This document shows positions 8,556-15,422 of a DNA stretch of 64,000 nt, piece after piece. The stretch covers positions 1 through 64,000 of the forward strand of contig VGNE01000003.1 in assembly GCA_016866215.1 (NCBI GenBank), in the 5' to 3' direction. The notes below the pieces were generated by a model. The model did not search any database and had not been told where the DNA came from. It saw only the letters and a list, made by a program, of their open reading frames with translations. A program made the translations under genes and the position numbers. Position 1 is the first letter of the stretch. Each line of letters opens with the position of its first letter. The DNA comes from Chloroflexota bacterium. GTDB taxonomy: Bacteria; Chloroflexota; Anaerolineae; Anaerolineales; Villigracilaceae.

Positions 8556-9140
8556 ATGCTAGCCTTAATTGACAACTACGACTCATTCACCTACAACCTC
8601 GTCCAATACCTCGGCGAACTTGGCGCGGATACTCGCGTCTTTCGCAATGACCAAATCTCATTGAACGAGTTGATCGCCCTCAAGCCAGACCATCTCGTTA
8701 TCTCCCCAGGTCCGGGCGAACCCATCAAAGATGGTGGAGTCTCCGCGGAAGCCATAAAACACTTCACGGGCAAGATTCCCGTGCTTGGGGTCTGCCTCGG
8801 ACATCAATGCCTCGGCGCAGTCTACGGCGGCAAAGTGGATCGCGCTGGGCGTCTTATGCATGGCAAGACCTCATCCGTCATTCACAATGGACAGGGAATC
8901 TTCAAGAACATTCCCTCGCCGTTTGAAGCCATGCGCTATCACTCACTCGTGGTCTATGAGCCTGTCCCTGCTGAACTTGAGATCGTTGCGCAAACCGCCG
9001 AAGGTGAAATCATGGGGCTCAAGCACCGTCAGCATCCAACTTATGGGGGGCAATTCCATCCCGAGTCCATTCTCACCGAACACGGAAAAGCGCTGTTGAA
9101 AAATTTTCTGGATATGAAGAGCAATCCGTTGGTCGAGTAG
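8556..9140 (+). CDS. pabA: Anthranilate/aminodeoxychorismate synthase glutamine amidotransferase
   Basis: A class I glutamine amidotransferase of 194 aa (TrpG/PabA type). It supplies ammonia from glutamine to anthranilate synthase or aminodeoxychorismate synthase, or to both. The catalytic triad is C80 (GVCLGHQ), H168 and E170 (QFHPES); the oxyanion segment SPGPGEP and the MRYHSL motif are also present. No trpE or pabB partner lies next to it, so it may serve both pathways or a partner elsewhere. TrpG and PabA cannot be told apart from this sequence alone. Confidence 0.92.
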   Translation: MLALIDNYDSFTYNLVQYLGELGADTRVFRNDQISLNELIALKPDHLVISPGPGEPIKDGGVSAEAIKHFTGKIPVLGVCLGHQCLGAVYGGKVDRAGRLMHGKTSSVIHNGQGIFKNIPSPFEAMRYHSLVVYEPVPAELEIVAQTAEGEIMGLKHRQHPTYGGQFHPESILTEHGKALLKNFLDMKSNPLVE

Positions 9141-9266
9141 GCAATGCTTTCCCGCCGTACACTTTCACCACACTGCGTTCCATGGCACAGTTCGTCATGG
9201 CAGATCTAATGCAGTGCAGGCGGCGAGACCACCAGTTGATTCGAAAATGTCGGGTGGCTGTAAAAC

Positions 9267-10334
9267 TTATAGACCTTCCCTTGTCACGCCCGCGAATTGC
9301 AGAATAAAATCCGCGCCGTAGACTTTACTTGGGGTTTGAAAACCAGTTTTATAATCTGATGAAAGGATGTGCTTTATCACCTCTACAGACGTGAGCGCGG
9401 TCAGGTGATACGCTTCGGGAGTTTTTAATTTCGCGCGGACAGTTTGTTTGCCATCGCTCACTTCGGCGATCAATAAAGCGAATCCATATTCATTTTGTTT
9501 GCGTGAAGGACCGGGCGCGAGGAATTTTCCGATGAACCACTTGATGAAATTTTTTGCGGTGCGGGTGTAAAGTAAAAAACCAACATAACGCGTTACACGC
9601 ATCATGGTGATCATCGCGGCGGGGAGACCCATGTAGACGGTCACATTTGGAATGCCCGTGCTGTGATATGCCGTGCTGACATCTCCCCAGCCCACTGAAA
9701 TTACGCGTGTGGGTCCGCGTCCAAAGTCTATGTTTTTGCTGCCCCAAACATTCGGCACGCTGACGATCTTTCCCTCACGGCGGATGCGCCCTGCTCTATG
9801 ACTATTTTCAATTCCAGAACGCGCCGTGCCGCGTGAGACGCCGCTGCCGATGCTTTTTATATAAAGTTCGACGTGAGTTGCGCCTGCAAGTTTTCCCGCA
9901 ACATGCGCGATCAAACAATCCGATGGCACCACATCGAAGCCGCCGCCTGGCAGCAGCATAATGCCTGCGCGTTTCGCTTCTTCATCCATCGCAACAAGAG
10001 CTTCAAAGCCTTCGATCTCGCCGCTGATATCAACGTAATGCCGCTTGGTGCGGATGCACGCTTCCGCCATTTGACGAAACGTCAACACGAACGGGCCCGC
10101 ACAATGTAAAACTGCATCCACTTTTAGCAAAGCCGAGTCGAGCGCGGCGGTATCATCCATTGAAAAGGCGCGATATTCCAAGCCAAATTTTTCGGCTTGT
10201 GCGCGCAACTGTTTTTCATCCCGCCCCGCGAGCAGAGGCTTCAATCCCTCTTTGACCGCCTGCTCAACGATCAACTGTCCCGTATAACCGTACGAGCCGT
10301 AAATCAGAAAATTTTTCAAATTCGCTCCGTCCAT
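9267..10334 (-). CDS. Saccharopine dehydrogenase-like oxidoreductase
   Basis: A 355-aa NAD(P)-binding protein of the saccharopine dehydrogenase / trans-acting enoyl reductase family. The Rossmann start is LIYGSYGYTGQLIVEQA, followed by PLLAGRDEKQL, HCAGPF and the YVDISGE motif typical of the group. The C-terminal part (from about 210) has a moderately hydrophobic stretch (MITMMRVTRYVGFLLY). The reaction is not predictable; relatives range from lysine metabolism to lipid modification. The start codon lies inside the 3' end of the lipoate-ligase-like gene (19-bp overlap), so the two form an operon. Confidence 0.82.
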   Translation of the reverse strand: MDGANLKNFLIYGSYGYTGQLIVEQAVKEGLKPLLAGRDEKQLRAQAEKFGLEYRAFSMDDTAALDSALLKVDAVLHCAGPFVLTFRQMAEACIRTKRHYVDISGEIEGFEALVAMDEEAKRAGIMLLPGGGFDVVPSDCLIAHVAGKLAGATHVELYIKSIGSGVSRGTARSGIENSHRAGRIRREGKIVSVPNVWGSKNIDFGRGPTRVISVGWGDVSTAYHSTGIPNVTVYMGLPAAMITMMRVTRYVGFLLYTRTAKNFIKWFIGKFLAPGPSRKQNEYGFALLIAEVSDGKQTVRAKLKTPEAYHLTALTSVEVIKHILSSDYKTGFQTPSKVYGADFILQFAGVTREGL

Positions 10335-11227
10335 GCCGGGTTTGCATATTTTTCTTTGACTAATTCTTCAGCTCTTTCGGATTCGGATCGGGACATTTCG
10401 CCGCGCTGAAAGTAGATTCCCAACTGCGCTTCAAATCCTTTAACGAAAGCTTGGGCTGCTGTTTCCCAGGCAATTTCCACGCCGAGAACGGATTCGACGG
10501 TCGCCGCACGCGTCAGTAATCTTCGCGCCGCATTCTCTCTCGCGGCTTCGTCCTTGAATACCAAAGCCTGACAAATTCGCGCCAAGTCACCTTTAAGCGG
10601 AAGCGAGCCGTGCTGCAACACGCCTTCTTTCCCCCGTGCCTGCGCCGAGCCAATTAACTTTTTTCCGTCCACTGTGATCTCGTATGTGGATGGCACTTCA
10701 AAGCAAATAGGATTTATAGATAGTGCAGTTTGGCGGTCGAGTGATGTCCTGAGCGTGTCGAAGGGTAGCCCTGAGCGTTCTTGTTCTTCCCTGGCACCGC
10801 CCGCCAGGGCAGGTGTGCGAAGGGTGTATCGAGATCCATCTTTTTTTATTTCAACAGTCAATCCCAATTCGCGGATTGCAAATAACAAAGCCTGTGCGAG
10901 ACGGTTATAAGATTCCAAAACGCCGCCCGCTAAAACAGGTTCATCCGTGCTGCCTGTTACCGAATAAGTTAATTCATCGGTGTGCAGGATCGCCCGTCCG
11001 CCAGTGACGCGGCGGACAACTTCCCAGCCATGTTTTTTGACTCGGTCCATGTCCACATCTGAAAAAGACTGCGCGTGCCCCAAAGATAAGCATGGTGGAT
11101 TCCATGCAAACAAACGCAATGTAGGCTGTGATTCGCCGCGATGAATATGCTCAAGGATGGATTCGTCCACTGCCATATTCCACGCGCCGCGCGCAGGAGG
11201 TGTGTAAAGGAGTCGCCAATTTGTCAT
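10316..11227 (-). CDS. Lipoate-protein ligase / octanoyltransferase family protein
   Basis: A 303-aa member of the biotin/lipoate A/B ligase fold (LplA/LipM group), which attaches lipoyl or octanoyl groups to lipoyl domains. Diagnostic features are RRVTGGRAILHTDELTYS and the GKKLIGSAQAR loop with the conserved lysine. Between KKDG and NPICFE (about residues 130-166) lies an extra ~36-residue segment (for example SGLPFDTLRTSLDR) that family members lack. It is encoded by a dispersed-repeat-like DNA stretch at about 10731-10836. The reading frame stays open, so the protein may still work if the insert loops out. LplA and LipM cannot be separated here. Confidence 0.85.
   Translation of the reverse strand: MTNWRLLYTPPARGAWNMAVDESILEHIHRGESQPTLRLFAWNPPCLSLGHAQSFSDVDMDRVKKHGWEVVRRVTGGRAILHTDELTYSVTGSTDEPVLAGGVLESYNRLAQALLFAIRELGLTVEIKKDGSRYTLRTPALAGGAREEQERSGLPFDTLRTSLDRQTALSINPICFEVPSTYEITVDGKKLIGSAQARGKEGVLQHGSLPLKGDLARICQALVFKDEAARENAARRLLTRAATVESVLGVEIAWETAAQAFVKGFEAQLGIYFQRGEMSRSESERAEELVKEKYANPAWTERI
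10731..10836. repeat. Repeat-derived in-frame insertion in ligase gene
   Basis: The stretch contains GTCCTGAGCGTGTCGAAGGG and a second CCCTGAGCG motif, plus a GGGCAGG palindromic part (CCCGCCAGGGC). These are typical of short interspersed repeats. It lies in frame inside the lipoate-ligase-like gene at a position where relatives have no such residues. Its edges are approximate. Confidence 0.6.
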
Positions 11228-11321
11228 GGATGTATTTTACCTGATGAAAAAAGAAGGGACACGGTCCGCGAATTCCACGCAATCGGTTTATAATCTGGAT
11301 ACGAAGACATTACGCCCCCGT

Positions 11322-11633
11322 ATGCGCGCTCTTAAACTCGCCAGAGAATTTCGCAGGAGACTTATTGAGGAAGTAGGTCAGCCTGTAGATGTTATTATGT
11401 TTGGTTCCCAGGCACGCGGGGATGCGACCAAAGAATCGGATATTGACCTGTTGGTGATCCTGCCCTCGCTCGACAGCGCGATGATGAACCTTGCCTTTGG
11501 CGTGGCGTGGGAAGTGGGGCTGGATGCCGGAAAGGTTATTTCTGTGGTTCCGGCGGAGAAGAATGAATTAAAGCGGCTGGCTGCTTCGCCTTTTTATCGC
11601 GGCGTGAAGCGCGAGGGGGTCGTTGTTGGGTAG
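11322..11633 (+). CDS. MNT nucleotidyltransferase (first MNT-HEPN module)
   Basis: A minimal nucleotidyltransferase with the family signature GSQARGDATKESDIDLLV (GSxxRGxxxxxSDxD). In MNT-HEPN toxin-antitoxin pairs the MNT protein AMPylates and silences the HEPN RNase. The start is set at ATG 11322 (103 aa) because a TATAAT sequence at about 11290-11295 lies within the longer upstream frame, which would begin at 11226. The partner HEPN gene overlaps its stop but is truncated, so the module is probably dead or a lone antitoxin. Confidence 0.85.
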   Translation: MRALKLAREFRRRLIEEVGQPVDVIMFGSQARGDATKESDIDLLVILPSLDSAMMNLAFGVAWEVGLDAGKVISVVPAEKNELKRLAASPFYRGVKREGVVVG

Positions 11634-11808
11634 AGCTTCCTACGACAAGCGCGCGTTGATTCATTACCGCCTTGAACGTTCGTGTGAAGCGTTGAATGAC
11701 GCGCAGTTGATGCTTGAGCAAAATGGAAGTCCTGCTGCTCGTAAATTGATGTCGTTGCGAGCCGCCGCTCTTGCTCTTTGGCGGCGCGGCAATCTCCTTT
11801 TGAGTTGA
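11623..11808 (+). pseudogene. HEPN gene truncated by palindromic element
   Basis: The reading frame starts at a TTG (11623 or 11626) overlapping the MNT stop. It gives SYDKRALIHYRLERSCEALNDAQLMLEQ, a clear N-terminal helix of a HEPN protein. At 11751 a 133-bp palindromic element begins, and the frame runs into it and stops at 11808 after about 60 residues. A normal HEPN partner is about 125-140 residues long. Everything after the first helix, including the catalytic region, is therefore missing. Confidence 0.8.
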
Positions 11809-11883
11809 AATATCTCGTAAAACGGGAGATTGCTTCGGCACACCGTCCTGCGTTCGATGCAGGGAAGACCGCCTCGCAATGAC
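11751..11883. repeat. 133-bp palindromic mobile-like element
   Basis: The terminal inverted repeats are GTCGTTGCGAG (11751-11761) and CTCGCAATGAC (11873-11883), with one mismatch. Inner inverted repeats GGCAATCTCC and GGGAGATTGC lie on either side of a short AT-rich centre. It contains no gene and interrupts a HEPN frame, so it behaves like a miniature non-autonomous element. A smaller sequence with similar ends is at 7100-7139. Confidence 0.85.
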
Positions 11884-11957
11884 ATTTGATAAGTAGAGAA
11901 ATTCATAATATGCGTTTGGTTATAAAATAGGGTAAGATAAAGGCAGGATACTTTACT

Positions 11958-12278
11958 ATGTCTGATGGAATCAAACAGTTGTTAAAAGAATTAAAGACAG
12001 GACTTAAACAAATATATGGCAGACAATTCAAGTCTGCATATTTGTTTGGGTCGCGCGCGCGCGGCGATTATGATGCAGATTCCGATGTGGATGTCTTGAT
12101 CGTTCTTTCAGATTTCAAAAAATACGGCGCGGAATTGCGGCGCACAGGCGAATTGGTTGGAAAGTTATCGCTGGATTACGGTGAAACGGTCAGTGTGGTA
12201 TTTTCCCGTGAGCGGGAATGGAAGCACGACAACCTGCCCCTCTTGATGAATATTCGCGCAGAAAGCATTGCCGTATGA
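11958..12278 (+). CDS. MNT nucleotidyltransferase antitoxin
   Basis: A 106-aa minimal nucleotidyltransferase. The signature FGSRARGDYDADSDVDVLIV has the G-S, R-G and D-x-D elements needed for metal and nucleotide binding. The third acidic site is probably in YGETVSVVFS. In characterised MNT-HEPN pairs this protein neutralises the HEPN ribonuclease. Its stop overlaps the next start (ATGA), indicating translational coupling. It is the intact counterpart of the broken module immediately upstream. Confidence 0.9.
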   Translation: MSDGIKQLLKELKTGLKQIYGRQFKSAYLFGSRARGDYDADSDVDVLIVLSDFKKYGAELRRTGELVGKLSLDYGETVSVVFSREREWKHDNLPLLMNIRAESIAV

Positions 12279-12655
12279 AAACCAACACTGGTTTTCTTCT
12301 TGAAAAAGCGGAGCAGGCAATTGGCGCAGCTGAAACTTTATTGCGTGACGGCTACAGGGATTTTTCAGCGGGCCGCGCTTACTATGCCATGTTTTACACT
12401 GCCGAAGCCCTGCTTGCTGAAAAAGAACTGGAATTCAAGAAGCACGTTGGCGTGCACAGGTCATTTTCAGAGCATTACATTAAGACGGGGCTTTTTGAAC
12501 AAAAGTATTACTACTGGTTGATCGCAACATTCAATAGCCGTCTCGTAGGCGATTATGCGATTCGAACTGAGTTTGAAGATGATGAAGTGAAAGAATGGAT
12601 TTCACAGGCTCGTGAGTTTCTTGAGAAAGTGCGGGAATTTTTGGAAGCTCAATAG
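12275..12655 (+). CDS. HEPN-domain toxin
   Basis: A 126-aa all-helical HEPN protein, normal length for the family. The hallmark helix GRAYYAMFYTAEALLAEKEL and the following KKHVGVHRSFSEHYI are clear. I do not see a textbook RxxxxxH RNase motif at the usual place, so ribonuclease activity is assumed from the pairing, not shown. The ATG at 12275 overlaps the MNT stop. It forms an operon with the upstream MNT gene. Confidence 0.85.
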   Translation: MKTNTGFLLEKAEQAIGAAETLLRDGYRDFSAGRAYYAMFYTAEALLAEKELEFKKHVGVHRSFSEHYIKTGLFEQKYYYWLIATFNSRLVGDYAIRTEFEDDEVKEWISQAREFLEKVREFLEAQ

Positions 12656-12699
12656 TTTTTTAGCGGTGAATCTTTTTCGGTTTGTTCAAGTTTAGGGTC

Positions 12700-13614
12700 T
12701 CACCGGTTAAGCTCTTTTATTGCCTGCTCCACTAAAGCATCGTCCATCTCTTCCAGCGGCGGTTTGACTGTCCAGCGCGGCTGGTCATGGATTTTATGCA
12801 ACAGAGCTTTCAAAATTGGGGCAATCGGCGAGTATTTTTCCAACAGGTGTCTTTGCTCGGTAACCTTCGCCTGAATTTCAGAGGGGTCCTTGCCTTCCTG
12901 ATACAAATCCCATATTTCGCGCAAATCTTCCGAGATTAAATTTGCAGGGGCAGTGATGGCCCCCTGTGCATGATTTTTCAAGGCGTGGTGAAAATGTGAG
13001 TCCGTGCCGTTGAGTACGAGCAGGTCTTTGCCGAAGCGTTTGCCAAGTTCAACTGCAAAGTTTTCATCGTGTGATGAATCTTTGATGCCCGCGAATTGAG
13101 TAGGGAAAGCATCTTTCAATTGGGCGAGCAAATCCAAGGAGAAGCCAATGCCTGTCATGACCGGGATGTGATAGCCAAGTAAATATTTATTGGCTGGCAC
13201 GGCTTTCGTTATCAATTCACTAAACCAATTGAATAAACCTTCATCGGTTGCTTTGCGGAAATAATATGGAGGCAGGACAACAACGCCATCGTAACCAAGG
13301 TCGAAGGCGAGCTTGGTTAATTCAATGGTTTCGGAAAGGCTGGGTGTGCCTGTGCCAGCCAGTAATTTAAACCCTGGCAATTGTTGGCGATACACGCGGG
13401 CGGAGCGCATCAATGTCTCGCGTTCTTTGGGCGAGAAGGAGGGTCCCTCGCCCGTGGTGCCGAAGAGCAATGCGCCGTGACTTCCGCGTGCGGCCAGAAA
13501 ACGTAAAAACGTGGGAACAGATTCGAGGTCCAGTGTTGAGTCGGGTTTTATCGGAGTTACTGCCGCGGCATAGACTCCCGCGAGCGGGTGAAAGTTAGTC
13601 ATGAATTTACTCAT
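12700..13614 (-). CDS. Dihydrodipicolinate synthase family aldolase
   Basis: A 304-aa Schiff-base class I aldolase of the DapA/N-acetylneuraminate lyase superfamily. Visible are GTTGEGPSFSPKER, the tyrosine in LLGYHIPVMT and the lysine in FAGIKDSSHD that forms the Schiff base with pyruvate. Whether it makes dihydrodipicolinate for lysine or cleaves a sugar acid cannot be decided. The ATG at 13614 overlaps the stop of the upstream ParB-like gene by 8 bp, suggesting coupling; an ATG at 13602 is an alternative. Confidence 0.88.
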   Translation of the reverse strand: MSKFMTNFHPLAGVYAAAVTPIKPDSTLDLESVPTFLRFLAARGSHGALLFGTTGEGPSFSPKERETLMRSARVYRQQLPGFKLLAGTGTPSLSETIELTKLAFDLGYDGVVVLPPYYFRKATDEGLFNWFSELITKAVPANKYLLGYHIPVMTGIGFSLDLLAQLKDAFPTQFAGIKDSSHDENFAVELGKRFGKDLLVLNGTDSHFHHALKNHAQGAITAPANLISEDLREIWDLYQEGKDPSEIQAKVTEQRHLLEKYSPIAPILKALLHKIHDQPRWTVKPPLEEMDDALVEQAIKELNR

Positions 13615-14458
13615 TTTCTTCGATGAATTTTTTTGCGGCGGCCTCTGGAGGTTGAAGCGGTTGACCCTCTTCTTTTGATAAATAATGTTGGTGGTCAAGT
13701 GTCCACAAATATAGATCGCCTTCGGTCTTACGAGGAAAATCGTTCAAAATGCCGCTCTCGCGGATGACCTCAATAATGGGCATGTAAACCGTATCATACC
13801 AGTGCGCTATGGCTTCTTCTTCCGTAATATCCCGTTTGAGATCCAACCCCATAAAGTAAAGATGCACAGCAATATGCTCTAACATTCGTTCAAAGCCATC
13901 GGGAATAGTTAATTTGATATTGGCTTGCGGGCGGATATTATCCAAAGCTGTGCGTTCGAGAAAGTGAACTTTTGTGCCGAGGATCTCAAGATCTTCGGGT
14001 TTGATATCCGCTGTGATGTTCACGCGTGTGGCACATTCGCGCACTTCTGCATCTATGAACTCCTGTCCCTGCTCGCGCGCTACAGAAACACGGTGATGAC
14101 CATCCACAACGAAATATACATCGCCAACTTTATAAAGTACCACAGGCGGGAGATTAATGTCCTGATAAAAGGCACGGTCGACTTTTTGCCAGCGGCTGGC
14201 CAGTTGATCTTCCCTGGGGAGGAAGGCGCGGTCAAATTCATGATAGCGGTTCAGACTTCCCGCAACCTGATTCACATGGACGGTTTTTACTCCACGATAA
14301 ATGGGCCCGCCAATGCGTAGTTTTTCCTTAATCTCGTCGTAAGACAGCAAAGTGGTGGTGTGCTTGCCCGCAATCACAGAGAACACCTGGTTGAGGAAGG
14401 ATTTAAAACGCGCCCTGCTAAAGTCTGCGCGTGCGCGTACATTAAGTTCGTCTGACAT
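13607..14458 (-). CDS. ParB-like nuclease-domain protein
   Basis: A 283-aa protein with a ParB/sulfiredoxin-type domain around residues 50-135: PIYRGVKTVHVNQVAGS, then the VVDGHHRVSVAREQG motif seen in ParB-like ATPases and nucleases. The rest is acidic and helical with no clear motif. It lacks the helix-turn-helix of a chromosomal ParB and is not near parA. ATG 14458 is chosen; a TTG two codons upstream is the only alternative. It may be part of an operon with the aldolase. Function unknown. Confidence 0.7.
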   Translation of the reverse strand: MSDELNVRARADFSRARFKSFLNQVFSVIAGKHTTTLLSYDEIKEKLRIGGPIYRGVKTVHVNQVAGSLNRYHEFDRAFLPREDQLASRWQKVDRAFYQDINLPPVVLYKVGDVYFVVDGHHRVSVAREQGQEFIDAEVRECATRVNITADIKPEDLEILGTKVHFLERTALDNIRPQANIKLTIPDGFERMLEHIAVHLYFMGLDLKRDITEEEAIAHWYDTVYMPIIEVIRESGILNDFPRKTEGDLYLWTLDHQHYLSKEEGQPLQPPEAAAKKFIEENE

Positions 14459-14512
14459 TTCCAACTCTCTCTTCCGTTATTAATTGTTCCAATCATCAGT
14501 ACTTCGCGGAAA

Positions 14513-14578
14513 ACTCTGGAATCAGGCGGCTTGCCGCCTGAAATATGCGTTAGCAATCAGCTTGCTGATGGACTCCAG
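14513..14578. repeat. Palindromic repeat with TCTGGA/TCCAGA ends
   Basis: Outer arms TCTGGA and TCCAGA enclose two inner hairpins, CAGGCGGCTTGCCGCCTG and ATCAGCTTGCTGAT. It lies in the gap between two minus-strand genes and carries no coding sequence. Confidence 0.6.
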
Positions 14579-14598
14579 AATGGTGATCTATTGATAAT

Positions 14599-15219
14599 TT
14601 ACACTTCCAGTATTTTGTAAGGATAAACATTTATAACTTTCGTTCTGCCAACCATGCTCTCCTGGGCTTCCAGGTTGTTTTTGTAAAAATGAGTATGACC
14701 ATGAAAATGGAAGCGCGGTTGGGTAATGCGGATGAGCCAGTGCAGGGCTTTCAAGCCGTTATGCGCTGTGTCCAGGTCATCATGGATTCCGAAAGGCGGC
14801 GAATGGCTGATCAGAATGTCCATTGCGCGGCCGTGTTTGATGCGGTTCAGCAGTAATGTAGGAAGCATACGAAAGGCTCGCAGGTAGGCTTCAGACTGGG
14901 TGTATTGGTTGATCCCGTCCGGCCGGTAACGGTGACTGCCGCCAAAGCCGCTGATCAAAACATTTTTGTGGCACGCAGTTTTCAGGTCCAGGTTGGAGCC
15001 GCCTTCGGCCATTGAGTTCTTATTCGTCAAGAGAAATTGAGGGTCGTGGTTGCCTGGCACGTAGTACATCGGCATATTTAACATTGTAACGAGATATTCC
15101 AGAAATGAATAAGGTAAATCACCGCATCCCAGGATGATCTCTATTCCTTGAAAATGTCGGTTTGGCACAAGGGTGTATATGCGCTCAACGATCTGGTCGC
15201 TTACTGCTAGAATTTTCAC
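14599..15219 (-). CDS. Calcineurin-like metallophosphoesterase
   Basis: A 206-aa single-domain phosphoesterase. Metal-binding blocks are in order: an N-terminal SDQIVERIY (a D where most members have DxH), LGCGDLPYSF (GD), VPGNHDPQF (GNHD), ILISHSPPF (H) and FHGHTHFYKN (GHxH). The missing first-block histidine (DQ instead of DxH) is an unusual detail. The substrate is unknown. It is transcribed away from the kinase operon, and a TATAAT sequence near 15315 lies in the divergent promoter region. Confidence 0.85.
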   Translation of the reverse strand: MKILAVSDQIVERIYTLVPNRHFQGIEIILGCGDLPYSFLEYLVTMLNMPMYYVPGNHDPQFLLTNKNSMAEGGSNLDLKTACHKNVLISGFGGSHRYRPDGINQYTQSEAYLRAFRMLPTLLLNRIKHGRAMDILISHSPPFGIHDDLDTAHNGLKALHWLIRITQPRFHFHGHTHFYKNNLEAQESMVGRTKVINVYPYKILEV

Positions 15220-15422
15220 CGTTGTGCATTGTGCCGTAGAAAGGTGTTTCGTGCAAGTCTGTTTGCCGACAAAATTTCAATTGGCTGGCATTTGCAATTC
15301 CCCTCACAGCACACTATAATTCACATCCAGCAACACATAAGCAGGAGCTTTCTCTGGAAACAAAAAATATTACATCGCCCATTGATTCAGGATCAGAAGA
15401 TCAAGCACCCCAACGCCAGCAA

